Of a stretch of 64,000 nucleotides of DNA, positions 53,094-62,463 are shown in pieces. This DNA is from Bacteroidota bacterium (lineage in GTDB: Bacteria; Bacteroidota; Bacteroidia; Flavobacteriales; Weeksellaceae), in NCBI GenBank assembly GCA_018266955.1, contig JAFDZI010000016.1, positions 1 through 64,000 on the forward strand, given 5' to 3'. Below the pieces are notes generated by a model. It was not told where the DNA came from. It was given only the letters and a program-made list of their open reading frames with translations, and did no database searches. A program made the position numbers and the translations under genes. The stretch's first letter is position 1. Each line of letters opens with the position of its first letter.

Positions 53094-53843
53094 TTATCCC
53101 ACCAGCCAATTTTTAAAATCTTTTACTCGCTCCCTACTTACGGTAATTTCAACTTCTGGTTGCCTACTTAATTCAACTTTATACAAAGGAGATGTAATGA
53201 TGTTTTTTATGAATGATAGCTGAATAATTACCTGTCGGTTAGTTCTAAAAAATTGAGCTTCGGGCAGGACGGTTTCCAATTCTTCCAGAGAAAAATCCGT
53301 GGGATAGGCTCTTTCTTGGGTTTGTGCATAAACCATTTTGTTATTGGAATAAAAACAACAAATCTCTTGTATGTTGATGATCTTCATCTGATAACCTATC
53401 TTCACCAATATTCTATTGAGTTTTGGTTTTTCTTCTTTCATCATCCTTTTATAATCTGGCAAAGAGTTGCTGGGCAATGTTTCTTGCATTTTTTTAAACT
53501 TATTAATGGCTATGGCCAATTCGTCTTCATCAATTGGTTTAAGTAAATAATCAATGGAATTAAGTTTAAAAGCCTTCAGTGTATAATCGTCAAAAGCGGT
53601 GGTAAAGATGATAAAACTTTGGGGCCTACATTGTTCGAATACATCGAAAGACAAGCCATCACCCAGGACTATATCGCTAAAAATAATACTCGGATGGGGA
53701 TTGTTTTTAAAATAGTCCACACTTTCTTGTACCGATTCTAAAACGGCCACGATTTCGATTTCGGGGAAGTTGGAGAGTAATTTTTGAAGTTTCCTGGCCG
53801 ATGGTTTTTCGTCTTCTATGATGATGGTGGTGAGGGGAGTCAT
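53094..53843 (-). CDS. LytTR-type response regulator
   Basis: The 249-residue protein has a receiver domain with the acidic pair Glu10-Asp11, phospho-acceptor Asp57 in IIFSDIVLGDG and Lys in LLKPID (about residue 106), then a LytTR DNA-binding domain (about 140-245, RNRQVIIQLSFI). It is the natural partner of the sensor kinase encoded 55 nt upstream. LytTR regulators in this group control envelope, polysaccharide or nutrient genes; the targets here are unknown. Confidence 0.92.
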   Translation of the reverse strand: MTPLTTIIIEDEKPSARKLQKLLSNFPEIEIVAVLESVQESVDYFKNNPHPSIIFSDIVLGDGLSFDVFEQCRPQSFIIFTTAFDDYTLKAFKLNSIDYLLKPIDEDELAIAINKFKKMQETLPSNSLPDYKRMMKEEKPKLNRILVKIGYQMKIINIQEICCFYSNNKMVYAQTQERAYPTDFSLEELETVLPEAQFFRTNRQVIIQLSFIKNIITSPLYKVELSRQPEVEITVSRERVKDFKNWLVG

Positions 53844-53898
53844 GTTGTGATGTTTTAGTTTAAGACAAATAAAATGATGAATAGGTAATAAATTTCAT

Positions 53899-54933
53899 TT
53901 ACTTTTCCAGTAAAGGGAGTTTTACTTTAAAATAAGTTTCACTTTTTTCGATAATAACCTTATTGGGACTTTGCAATGCATATCTATTTTCTATATTGGC
54001 TAAGCCTATCCCTTGTCTATGGTCTAGTTTTTCTCTTTCTTGTATGTTATTTTCGACCACTAGAAAATTATTTTCTTGATACACTTTTATCATCAGTGGG
54101 TTGTTTGCTGTGGCAAAATTATGCTTCATGGCATTTTCCAACAATAGTTGCAAAGAAAGTGGCACAACAAAAACAGAACTGAAACTATTCTTTTGTTCTA
54201 AATCTATTTTCAGGCTCTCCTCGAAACGCATTTTCATCAGTTCTGAATATACTTTAGCGAAATCCAATTCTTGTTGAACAGATATCTTTTCTTTATCTTT
54301 TTGTTCTAGTACATATCGATAGACTTTGGACAATTGATGGGTAAATTTCTGTGCCTTTTTGGGGTCTTCATCTATAAGGGCATCCAATACATTGAGTGAA
54401 TTGAATAGAAAATGGGGATCGAGCTGGTTTTTCAAACTGGTAAACTGTGCGCTGGCTGTATTGGCAATCACTTTTTGTTCTTCAATTTTTTCTTTGGCAT
54501 GTTCCTTCATTGCCAACATGAAGCCTCTTGCATGCATGAATGCGGTAACCATCAATGCTAAGTTGATAAAGAACCAATTGGTGAAATTGTATTTAGAACT
54601 AAAAAAATCCTGCGATGGTACTCTTTGTATCATAACCAAATTAATATAATTGAGAAGATAGGTCATGACAAAATTTAATAACAAAGTGCCAATAATTGCC
54701 GTTATGGCTCTTTGCTTGGTATGGGTGAGCCATGGGTACTTTTGGTCAAGAAAATCGTTAAGCAAACCATTGGACAAGCCATAACCAAAAGAGTACATAA
54801 AAGAAACTAAAAGACTGAGGGCATAATTTGTCCATGTCTTTTCTCGGGTAGCTATAAGAAAAATAAGTGTCCCGATGATCCAACCCATCCAAAACAAAAT
54901 TTTTATTCCTTTTTCAAACTTTTCTTTAAACAT
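53899..54933 (-). CDS. LytS-like sensor histidine kinase
   Basis: The 344-residue protein has four hydrophobic helices (about residues 12-130), a short coiled-coil linker and a His_kinase domain with the phospho-acceptor in QLDPHFLFNSLN (His near 172), an N-box NAMKHN and a G-box GIGLANIENR. It has no separate extracellular sensor domain, so the membrane helices themselves may sense the signal. It is paired with the LytTR regulator downstream. Confidence 0.92.
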   Translation of the reverse strand: MFKEKFEKGIKILFWMGWIIGTLIFLIATREKTWTNYALSLLVSFMYSFGYGLSNGLLNDFLDQKYPWLTHTKQRAITAIIGTLLLNFVMTYLLNYINLVMIQRVPSQDFFSSKYNFTNWFFINLALMVTAFMHARGFMLAMKEHAKEKIEEQKVIANTASAQFTSLKNQLDPHFLFNSLNVLDALIDEDPKKAQKFTHQLSKVYRYVLEQKDKEKISVQQELDFAKVYSELMKMRFEESLKIDLEQKNSFSSVFVVPLSLQLLLENAMKHNFATANNPLMIKVYQENNFLVVENNIQEREKLDHRQGIGLANIENRYALQSPNKVIIEKSETYFKVKLPLLEK

Positions 54934-54958
54934 AAGATTCGTTTTTTAAAACTGAAAT

Positions 54959-54966
54959 CAAAAGTA
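54959..54966 (-). promoter_or_regulatory. -7 box of the LytS/LytTR operon
   Basis: TACTTTTG on the minus strand matches TAnnTTTG, 25 nt before the kinase start. No matching TTG was found. Confidence 0.45.
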
Positions 54967-55026
54967 CCTTCATATTTTTAAAAACTAAAAAAAACTTTGC
55001 TGAACGGGAATAATTACGGACTGAAT

Positions 55027-55058
55027 AAAAAAATACCGCTTCCTAATAGAAACGGCAT
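55027..55058 (-). terminator. Rho-independent terminator
   Basis: On the minus strand atgccgtttc/gaagcggtat (55058-55033) is followed by a T run, 25 nt past the gene at 55083. Confidence 0.75.
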
Positions 55059-55082
55059 TGCAAGCTTAACCTATATATTGGT

Positions 55083-55724
55083 TTATGGTTTTTGAGTCAC
55101 AAAATATTCTGCTTCTTCTTTCCCCCAATTAGGGCTAATAGTAGAAGTAGTTTTATAAGTTTTGTACTGGTCTAATGCTTTTTGGAAAAGTACTAATCCT
55201 TTCTCTTTAGAGCCACCAAACTGTGTTGGAGTAAAATAAATATCTTCTGCCTTCAAAAGAGAAATTCTAGGATTATTTGGATCGAGTTTTTCTGCTTTTG
55301 CTAGTTCTTCTGCAGCTTTTTTACCATAAGTCATGTATCGTTCTTGTGGATTAACCAACATTCTTAGGGTATAGCTCATTTTCAACAAGATATGATTTTC
55401 TGCACTTGGATAAAGAGATTCTGCTACTGTAGCAAATTTCTCTCCCAACCCAGCATAATAGTCTAAATCGTTGGTTTTGCCATTTCTCATTTCCAATCTT
55501 CCTTTTTGCAGAGCAGCGTAGGCAGCATAGTAATAAGGCAACCATTCTTTTTGTTCTTTGGAGCCTATTCTCACAAAATCATCATAAGAAGTTTGCAATT
55601 CGTCTGTGGTTTGTGCTTTATTTAGAATGGATATTTTTTCGGTCATTATTTTCTCATAAGCCGATTGTGCAAAAGAAACTGAACTTACTAAAGCCAATGC
55701 CAAACTGAATAATAATTTTTTCAT
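55083..55724 (-). CDS. Secreted helical-repeat (TPR-like) protein, unknown
   Basis: The 213-residue product has a clear signal peptide (ending SFAQ, about residue 19). The rest is all-helical with TPR-like spacing, for example WLPYYYAAYAALQKGRLEM and AKAEKLDPNNPRISLLKAEDIY. It is probably periplasmic, acting as a scaffold in an unknown process. It has its own promoter and terminator. Confidence 0.75.
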   Translation of the reverse strand: MKKLLFSLALALVSSVSFAQSAYEKIMTEKISILNKAQTTDELQTSYDDFVRIGSKEQKEWLPYYYAAYAALQKGRLEMRNGKTNDLDYYAGLGEKFATVAESLYPSAENHILLKMSYTLRMLVNPQERYMTYGKKAAEELAKAEKLDPNNPRISLLKAEDIYFTPTQFGGSKEKGLVLFQKALDQYKTYKTTSTISPNWGKEEAEYFVTQKP

Positions 55725-55759
55725 TGTTATAATATTTTATTGTTGTAAAAAATCTTTGT

Positions 55760-55792
55760 CAAAGATATGCTTTTTTTAAAATTATAGTTCAA
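55760..55792 (-). promoter_or_regulatory. Promoter of the secreted helical-repeat gene
   Basis: On the minus strand TTG (55792-55790), 22 nt and TATCTTTG (55767-55760) match the consensus, 35 nt before the ATG. Confidence 0.6.
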
Positions 55793-55886
55793 TTTTTTTC
55801 CTTGATTGGTTGGTTTTTGCGTCTTAAATGTTGATTTTCTTTACGGAATTGTAAATATGAAACTAGATGAAAAAGAAAAAAATTAA

Positions 55887-55894
55887 TATTTTTG
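55887..55894 (+). promoter_or_regulatory. -7 box of the JmjC/cupin gene
   Basis: TATTTTTG matches TAnnTTTG, 20 nt before the ATG at 55915. No matching TTG. Confidence 0.45.
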
Positions 55895-55914
55895 TTTTAT
55901 AAATACAGATCAAA

Positions 55915-56796
55915 ATGGGATTACAATTAAAACCGATAGATGTTGTAGAAGACATTAGTAAAGAGGATTTTGAAGAAAAATACCTAAAAACAAGAACACC
56001 AGTCGTCATTAAAAACATGGCTAGAAAATGGCCTGCTTACCAAAAATGGACAATGGATTATATGAAAGAGGTGGTAGGCGATGTAACCGTTCCTTTATAT
56101 GATAGTTCCAAAGCCGACCCAGCAGCTCCTATTAATGCATCTGCAGCTGAAATGAAATTTGGCGATTATATCGATTTGATCCAAAAAGAACCTACTGATC
56201 TTAGAATTTTTCTCTTTGATCCGATAAAAAAAGCACCGGGATTATTAAAAGATTATGTTTTCCCCAAAGAATTGATGGGTGGCTTTTTAGATAAATACCC
56301 CACCATGTTTTTTGGCGGTCAAGGTTCTGAGACCTTTCTTCATTTCGATATCGATATGGCGCATATTTTCCATACCCATTTTAATGGCAGAAAACATATT
56401 TTATTATTTGATTATAAATGGAGAGAAAGGCTCTATCAAATCCCGTATGCTACTTATGCATTAGAAGATTACAATATTGTCAATCCGGATTTTGAAAAAT
56501 TTCCTGCACTAAATGGCGTTGAGGGAATAGAATGTTTCTTGGAACATGGCGACACCTTATTTATGCCTACAGGATGGTGGCATTGGATGAAATATTTGGA
56601 CGGTAGTTTTTCTATTTCACTAAGGGCTTGGGACAAATCTTGGGCGGTAAAAGCACATTCTCTTTGGAACCTAACTGTACAACGAAAATTTGATGATTTG
56701 ATGAAAGCCAATTTCAAAAAGAAATATATGGATTGGAAAGAACAACTCGCCGTTATTCGTGCAGAAAGAGCTTGGAAGTCAGGATTGCCGAAGTAA
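55915..56796 (+). CDS. JmjC/cupin_8-type Fe(II) 2-oxoglutarate-dependent oxygenase
   Basis: The 293-residue protein has the JmjC-type double-stranded beta-helix with the iron triad His143, Asp145 (FLHFDID) and His223 (GWWHWM). The TPVVIKN start and the GDTLFMPTGWWH motif are typical of cupin_8 proteins such as FIH-like and YcfD-like hydroxylases. It probably hydroxylates a protein or other substrate with oxygen and 2-oxoglutarate, in the cytoplasm. The target is unknown. It stands alone, upstream of the membrane LuxR-type regulator. Confidence 0.9.
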   Translation: MGLQLKPIDVVEDISKEDFEEKYLKTRTPVVIKNMARKWPAYQKWTMDYMKEVVGDVTVPLYDSSKADPAAPINASAAEMKFGDYIDLIQKEPTDLRIFLFDPIKKAPGLLKDYVFPKELMGGFLDKYPTMFFGGQGSETFLHFDIDMAHIFHTHFNGRKHILLFDYKWRERLYQIPYATYALEDYNIVNPDFEKFPALNGVEGIECFLEHGDTLFMPTGWWHWMKYLDGSFSISLRAWDKSWAVKAHSLWNLTVQRKFDDLMKANFKKKYMDWKEQLAVIRAERAWKSGLPK

Positions 56797-56879
56797 ACAA
56801 TATCTCATCGTTTAATCATTTTTTATGAATTATCATTTATTCATTTCATATGTAGATTTCTATTGTTTTGTAAAGATCA

Positions 56880-56971
56880 TATGGAAACCTAACGAAGTGG
56901 TTCGACGGAGTCAATCGACAATCTTCATTCGTGTTTAATTGTAAAAGCTTGTTAATGCCGATTTCATATTT
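56880..56971 (+). repeat. Dispersed ~90-bp repeat, copy 3, overlapping a start codon
   Basis: From tatggaaacc to atttcatattt this copy aligns with 17968-18060 on the same strand and 44897-44987 on the other. Its right end contains gttaatgccgatttcat, in which the ATG at 56955 is the likely start of the regulator gene, so the repeat supplies the 5' leader and first codons. Confidence 0.75.
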
Positions 56972-58199
56972 AAAAACTTATAAAATTTTAAGTAAATCTT
57001 TCCTACTATTTTTTTTAATCATCACCCAGTTTTTCCATTGTCAATTAAATATCAATGGAAAACTAGCGAAAACGATTGACTCCTACAACAACAAAAGTCA
57101 ATACCAAAAGGCTCAAGATACATTATTTCAGTTGTTAAAAAACACTGAAGGTGAAGAAAAAATAGAAGTTTATGTTTTGCTTTCCAATACCTACAAAAGA
57201 TTACAGGATTATACATCTGTAATCGGGTATTTAAACGAGGCAAAAAAATTAGCGAAAGAAAACAAACTAACCCAGTACTACAATCATATTGATGCCCACT
57301 TGGCATTTGCCTATTTTGACACACAAGATTATCCAAAGGCAAAAACCATGATGGAAGGAATTAGGCATTCTGCTTATAAATCCCTTCCAAAAGATACCGA
57401 AGCATACCTTGTTATGCAAGAAGGTTATCTCTTATTTTTGGAGAAGAAATATAAAGAAGCCCAAATTCGTTATCAGAACTCAATACAACTGCTTAAGAAA
57501 ACATCGCCTTGCGATATCCCTGTGGTGAATGGGAAAATTATGCAACTACTGTATGCACAAACCCAATCTGATAAAGAAGCCCTAAAAATTTATTATGAAA
57601 CTTTGAGCATAGCAGACTCTTGTTCTATTCTGAAGTACAAGCTTTATGCAACCGAAGTGATGATGAATTTATATAAAGAACATCATGAAATAGACAAGTC
57701 ATACATTTTTCAAAAAAAATATGATTCGCTCAGTAATATATATGATATGTCGGAAAATCTAAGTGCTTTGCATATAGAAAAAGAAAAAATCATAACAAAG
57801 GAAAATACAATTAAAGAAAATGTTAATTTTTGGAAGTTGGTATTGGCCATACTCTCATGTATTTTATTATTGGCAATTTCTGTTTGGTTTTATAGAAAGT
57901 CCTCTTTTTACAAAAAAAGAAATGTTGAATATGAAAAAGAAATAGAAAGAATGAAACAGGAACTCATTGAGATTTCTAAAAAATATTCGAAATCCGACTT
58001 ATCACTTTCCGAATTTAACCTCACGGAAAAGCAATTGAAAATTATCGATTGGATTTGTGAAGGGAGAACCAATAAAGAAATTGCCAATAAAATTTCCATC
58101 ACCGAAAGCACGGTAAAATACCACATAAAAACCATCTACGACTTGCTACAAGTAAGTGGACGAAGCGAATTGCGAGAGAAAATTAATAAAAATAGCTAA
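56955..58199 (+). CDS. Membrane-anchored TPR-LuxR transcriptional regulator
   Basis: The 414-residue protein has an N-terminal signal/anchor (ending near FFHCQ), a run of TPR-like helical repeats (about residues 40-270), a transmembrane helix (about 290-310, LVLAILSCILLLAISVWF), a coiled coil and a C-terminal LuxR/GerE helix-turn-helix (LTEKQLKIIDWICEGRTNKEIA...STVKYHIKTIYDLL). This layout, with TPR outside and the DNA-binding domain inside, is common in Bacteroidota as a one-component membrane regulator. The start ATG lies in dispersed repeat copy 3. The next gene downstream is a T9SS-secreted subtilase, a possible target. Confidence 0.88.
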   Translation: MPISYLKTYKILSKSFLLFFLIITQFFHCQLNINGKLAKTIDSYNNKSQYQKAQDTLFQLLKNTEGEEKIEVYVLLSNTYKRLQDYTSVIGYLNEAKKLAKENKLTQYYNHIDAHLAFAYFDTQDYPKAKTMMEGIRHSAYKSLPKDTEAYLVMQEGYLLFLEKKYKEAQIRYQNSIQLLKKTSPCDIPVVNGKIMQLLYAQTQSDKEALKIYYETLSIADSCSILKYKLYATEVMMNLYKEHHEIDKSYIFQKKYDSLSNIYDMSENLSALHIEKEKIITKENTIKENVNFWKLVLAILSCILLLAISVWFYRKSSFYKKRNVEYEKEIERMKQELIEISKKYSKSDLSLSEFNLTEKQLKIIDWICEGRTNKEIANKISITESTVKYHIKTIYDLLQVSGRSELREKINKNS

Positions 58200-58241
58200 T
58201 GCTTTGTCTATCAAAATTTATTATAAATTTTAAACACAAAA

Positions 58242-58276
58242 AAAGGACGGGTCTTTATAGATTCGTTCTTTTTTTA
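58242..58276 (+). terminator. Terminator after the LuxR-type regulator
   Basis: A stem aggacgggtct/agattcgttct (with G-U pairs) is followed by a T run at 58268-58275. The downstream T/C-rich tract starts right here. Confidence 0.65.
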
Positions 58277-58320
58277 TCCTTTTTCATCCTTTTTTCATCC
58301 TCTTTTTATTCCTTTTTCGT
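58264..58320 (+). repeat. Imperfect tandem T/C-rich tract
   Basis: Units of the type cctttttcat occur about five times in a row with small changes (tttttttatcc, tttttcatcc, ttttttcatcc, tctttttattcc, tttttcg). The remaining stretch 58321-58537, in front of the subtilase gene, holds no gene that I can support and no full promoter. Confidence 0.6.
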
Positions 58321-58537
58321 ACTCAAAAATTCTTTGGAAAGCTCTTTCATCAGGTTACTTTGTATCATTAGAAAACAATAAAAAATGAAAGCCTTTTTAC
58401 TCTTTCGTGTCCTATGTATTTGTATGAAAAATAACATTTCGCTTACGCTAAACAATATAAAGGAAGTGTACGATATAGAAAAGATCAAACACAAATTCAA
58501 TCATAAACACTAACCCAATTTAAAACCATCAAGAAAA

Positions 58538-60469
58538 ATGAAAAAATCTGTATTCATTCTTGCAATGCTTTCTTCGTCAATTGGCTACGCACAAACTGTA
58601 GAAGATAGACAAGAAATTGTAAAAAACATCAATCCCAAAGAAATGGCATTGATAAAAACCAAACTAGATGCTGCGTACCAACAAGACGAGGAAAATGTGA
58701 AACAATACCTCGCCTCCCACCGCAATGTTGAACGAAGCTTTTACAAAAATGGCAATTCTTATTTTTTAAAAAGAATTGATAAGGACGGTAATCCTATATT
58801 CATTAACACCAAAGATACAACCGCCAATACAACCGTAAAGGTAAATTCCATACAAAATGGAGGTAGCCTTGGTGTGAACATTACGGGACAAAACATGGTA
58901 TTGGGTGTTTGGGACGGTGGACAAGTAAACGCTACCCACGAACTATTGAGCGGAAAAGTAACCATGCAAACTGGGCAAACGGTTACTTCTTCTGGTGGTG
59001 ATGCTCATCAAACGGCAGTTACTGGAATTGCAATAGGAAAAAATTTGGGAAATACCGCACAAGGTGTTGCTCCCGATGCTACCTCACAAAACTACGATTG
59101 GAATAATGATGTTGCAGAAATGCAGGCTTTTGCTGGGAATGGCTTCTTGGTTTCTAACCATTCTTATGGCTATGGAAATGGAGAAGGTACTGCGCTTTGG
59201 ACATTTGGTGCCTATGATCAAACCTCGGAAATGTGGGATACCATGCTAAAAGCCACTCCTAATTATCTACCCTTTGTAGCCGTAGGAAATGAACAAAACC
59301 CAACGGCCATGAATGGAGGACAACATGTAAATGGAAACTGGAACAAAGGTGGATTTGATATGATTACAGGTTCGTCTGCTGCCAAAAATGTAATGACAGT
59401 AGGCTCTGTAGAAGCCAACAAGGCGATGACCGATTATAGTAACTGGGGACCAACCGATGATGGTAGAGTAAAACCAGATTTGGTAGCACAAGGTTCTAAT
59501 ATGGATGCTCCTTTGTACACCTCCAACAATGGATACACTGGACAAGTTGCTGCTTCTAGTGGTACTTCTTATGCAGCTCCTGTTGCCGCCGCCGCAGGTC
59601 TTTTGTTGCAACAATATTACAAATCCATCTTTAACAAATATATGACTGCCGCCTCATTAAAAGCATTGATGTTGCATACGGCTGAAGATTTGGGTAATCC
59701 TGGTCCCGATGCCAAATTCGGCTGGGGACTATTGAATGTGGAAAAAGCGGCTAATACTATAAAACAAATGCAATCTGGAGGAAGTGCAAAATTAGTTGAG
59801 TTTACAACCAATCCGACAAACGATTCCTCTTCAGAAAAGTCGGTTTCTGGAAATACTGCGGGTGGTGGTTCTGCAAGAGCTTCTATCTGCTGGACAGACG
59901 ATGAAGGAACAGAACAAACAAGTACAGATGGGATTGATAATACCTCCAGAAGATTAGTTTATGGGTTTGATATTTTATTCAGACAACAAGGAACTCCATT
60001 TATAGATTCTCGACCATTTGCTCCACTCAGTATCTCTTCTCCCAATGCGAATGCTGCGGTAAGCACTAGTTGGTTTACGAACAATGTTGATAATTATAAG
60101 CAAGCCAATATCGCAACCACTAATCTTGGAAATAATTTAATTGTGTATATCCGAAAACATAGCACATCGCCTGCAGCGGTTAGAAATTTTTCTATTTTAA
60201 TCACGGGACTGAAAATAAGTAATGCTACCTTGGGAACAACTGAAAATAATACCTCGAATGAAATTGTCTTTTTTGACAATGATGACAATAAAATTAAATT
60301 AATCTCCAATAAAAACAAATCTTTTGGTGACTATCAAATCTTTGATATGTCGGGAAGAGTGGTACAAAAAGGATTTTCTAAAACCAATGAAATCGAAAGT
60401 ATGAGCCTTGGAAAAGGAAGTTACATTTTGCAATCAGCAAATACTAAAGTATTGAAGTTTAGAAAATAA
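58538..60469 (+). CDS. Subtilisin-like (S8) serine protease with T9SS type A sorting signal
   Basis: The 643-residue protein has a signal peptide (ending GYAQ, about residue 19), a pro-region and a catalytic domain with Asp126 (VWDGG), His157 (DAHQTAV) and Ser344 (SGTSYAAPV). The catalytic domain is followed by a beta-sandwich region (about residues 420-560) and a C-terminal type A sorting domain (about 570-643) with YQIFDMSGRVVQKG and YILQ..KFRK. It is exported through Sec and then T9SS to the cell surface. It lies next to a membrane LuxR-type regulator. Confidence 0.94.
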   Translation: MKKSVFILAMLSSSIGYAQTVEDRQEIVKNINPKEMALIKTKLDAAYQQDEENVKQYLASHRNVERSFYKNGNSYFLKRIDKDGNPIFINTKDTTANTTVKVNSIQNGGSLGVNITGQNMVLGVWDGGQVNATHELLSGKVTMQTGQTVTSSGGDAHQTAVTGIAIGKNLGNTAQGVAPDATSQNYDWNNDVAEMQAFAGNGFLVSNHSYGYGNGEGTALWTFGAYDQTSEMWDTMLKATPNYLPFVAVGNEQNPTAMNGGQHVNGNWNKGGFDMITGSSAAKNVMTVGSVEANKAMTDYSNWGPTDDGRVKPDLVAQGSNMDAPLYTSNNGYTGQVAASSGTSYAAPVAAAAGLLLQQYYKSIFNKYMTAASLKALMLHTAEDLGNPGPDAKFGWGLLNVEKAANTIKQMQSGGSAKLVEFTTNPTNDSSSEKSVSGNTAGGGSARASICWTDDEGTEQTSTDGIDNTSRRLVYGFDILFRQQGTPFIDSRPFAPLSISSPNANAAVSTSWFTNNVDNYKQANIATTNLGNNLIVYIRKHSTSPAAVRNFSILITGLKISNATLGTTENNTSNEIVFFDNDDNKIKLISNKNKSFGDYQIFDMSGRVVQKGFSKTNEIESMSLGKGSYILQSANTKVLKFRK

Positions 60470-60502
60470 AGTATAAAAGATTCTAAATCAGAAATATCAA
60501 TT

Positions 60503-60534
60503 AAAAAACGGATGCCATTATTGCATCCGTTTTC
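60503..60534. terminator. Bidirectional terminator
   Basis: A stem aaaacggatgc/gcatccgtttt is flanked by A and T and separates the convergent subtilase and lepA genes. Confidence 0.88.
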
Positions 60535-60557
60535 TATGTTTATTAATCTCTTAAAAA

Positions 60558-62354
60558 TTAATCATTCAGCTTCAAAACCGCCATAAACGCGGATTGTGGC
60601 ACTTCTACCCTACCTATTTGTTTCATTTTCTTTTTCCCTTCTTTTTGTTTCTCTAAGAGTTTTCTTTTTCGGGAAATATCTCCCCCATAACATTTGGCGG
60701 TAACATCTTTTCTCAGGGCCTTAATGGTTTCTCTAGCGATAACTTTGGCTCCCAAAGCGGCTTGTACTGCAATATCAAATTGTTGTCTAGGAATCAATTC
60801 ACGCAATTTTTCGCACATTTTCTTTCCAATATAATAGGCATTGCTATCGTGGATAAGCGAGGACAGAGCATCCACCATATCTCCATTGATGAGGATGTCC
60901 ATCTTTACCAATTTGGATGGTCTAAATCCTATTGGGTGATAGTCAAAAGAAGCATACCCTTTGGAAATGGATTTCAAACGATCGTAAAAATCGAATACCA
61001 CTTCTGCCAATGGCATATTAAAAACGAGTTCCACTCGGTCGGAGGTGAGATAACTTTGGTTGACTATTTCTCCTCTTTTTTCTATACAAAGCGTCATTAC
61101 TGGGCCAACAAAATCGGACTTGGTAATAATAGACGCCTTAATGTACGGTTCTTCTACCCTATCCATGGTCATTGGATCCATCATTTCCGATGGGTTGTTA
61201 ATGAGGATCATGGTGTCTGGGTCTTTTTTGGTATAGCCGTGGTAGGACACATTGGGTACCGTGGTGATGACATTCATATCAAACTCTCTGTCCAATCTTT
61301 CTTGAACAATTTCCATGTGGAGCATTCCCAAGAAACCACAACGGAAACCAAAGCCTAATGCGGCAGAACTTTCGGGTTCGAAAACCAAAGAAGCATCATT
61401 CAGACGAAGCTTTTCAAGAGAGAATCTTAACTCTTCAAAATCTTCTGATTCAATTGGATAAATCCCTGCAAAAACCATGGGTTTCACTTCTTCAAAGCCG
61501 TCAATAGGAGCCAATGCGGGATTTTCTGTAGCAGTTATTGTATCTCCTACTTTTACTTCTCTGGCATCTTTTATACCGGAAATAATATAGCCTACATCGC
61601 CCGTTTTTATTTCTTGTTTAGGAGCTTGTTTTAGTTTTAAGGTTCCTACCTCATCGGCATCATAAGTTTTGCCGGTAGCCATAAATTTTACTTTCTGCCC
61701 TTTTTTTATACTTCCATTAACCACTTTAAAATAAGCCTCAATTCCTCTAAATGGATTATATACAGAATCAAAAATTAGTGCTTGCAATGGAGCGTCTGGT
61801 TCACCTACTGGTGCAGGAATTCTTTCCACAATTTGTTCCAACAAATGATGCACTCCTTCTCCTGTTTTTCCAGAAACACGCAATACATCGTCATAATCGC
61901 AACCGATAAGGTTCATGATTTCGTCGGTTACTTCTTCTGGATTGGCAGAAGGTAAATCTATTTTATTAAGAATGGGAATAATGGTAAGATCATTTTCCAG
62001 TGCTAGATACAAATTGGAAATCGTTTGAGCTTGAATGCTTTGTGCTGCATCAACAATGAGTAAAGCACCTTCACAAGCGGCAATGGAACGGGAGACCTCA
62101 TAAGAGAAATCCACATGTCCGGGAGTATCGATCAGGTTGAGCACAAATTTTTCGCCTTTGTACTCATAATCCATTTGTATGGCATGCGATTTTATGGTAA
62201 TTCCTCTTTCTTTTTCCAAATCCATATCGTCCAAAGTCTGCGATTGCAGTTCTCTTTGGGTTACGGTATTGGTATATTCTAAAAGTCTGTCGGCCAAGGT
62301 AGATTTACCATGGTCTATATGTGCAATGATGCAAAAATTTCGTATGTTTTTCAT
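60558..62354 (-). CDS. lepA: Elongation factor 4 (LepA)
   Basis: LepA is a ribosomal GTPase that assists translation or ribosome assembly. The 598-residue protein has the G-domain motifs [18 protein letters not shown] and NKIDLP, domains II and III, the [22 protein letters not shown]-type tail in two blocks and the family-specific C-terminal region. Length is standard. A -7 box lies 20 nt upstream. Confidence 0.97.
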   Translation of the reverse strand: MKNIRNFCIIAHIDHGKSTLADRLLEYTNTVTQRELQSQTLDDMDLEKERGITIKSHAIQMDYEYKGEKFVLNLIDTPGHVDFSYEVSRSIAACEGALLIVDAAQSIQAQTISNLYLALENDLTIIPILNKIDLPSANPEEVTDEIMNLIGCDYDDVLRVSGKTGEGVHHLLEQIVERIPAPVGEPDAPLQALIFDSVYNPFRGIEAYFKVVNGSIKKGQKVKFMATGKTYDADEVGTLKLKQAPKQEIKTGDVGYIISGIKDAREVKVGDTITATENPALAPIDGFEEVKPMVFAGIYPIESEDFEELRFSLEKLRLNDASLVFEPESSAALGFGFRCGFLGMLHMEIVQERLDREFDMNVITTVPNVSYHGYTKKDPDTMILINNPSEMMDPMTMDRVEEPYIKASIITKSDFVGPVMTLCIEKRGEIVNQSYLTSDRVELVFNMPLAEVVFDFYDRLKSISKGYASFDYHPIGFRPSKLVKMDILINGDMVDALSSLIHDSNAYYIGKKMCEKLRELIPRQQFDIAVQAALGAKVIARETIKALRKDVTAKCYGGDISRKRKLLEKQKEGKKKMKQIGRVEVPQSAFMAVLKLND

Positions 62355-62373
62355 TCAGAGTACTGATAATTTG

Positions 62374-62381
62374 CAAAGGTA
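62374..62381 (-). promoter_or_regulatory. -7 box of lepA
   Basis: TACCTTTG on the minus strand matches TAnnTTTG, 19 nt before the ATG. No TTG at the usual distance. Confidence 0.45.
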
Positions 62382-62463
62382 ATCTTTTTGACAAAAACAT
62401 TAGAATTTTATAGTGAAGTAAAATAAGATTTACTTTGTTTTAAAGAAGAAAATATCGATTTCT

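Noticed and set aside
56885-56925. tRNA-like ggttcgac segment
   Set aside because: It is part of the dispersed repeat; no acceptor stem or anticodon arm can be formed.
58199-58381. 60-codon open frame after the LuxR-type regulator
   Set aside because: It runs over a terminator and a T/C repeat tract, and its hydrophobic character simply reflects the T-rich DNA.
60762-61358. 198-codon plus-strand open frame
   Set aside because: Antisense to the conserved lepA gene; shadow frame.
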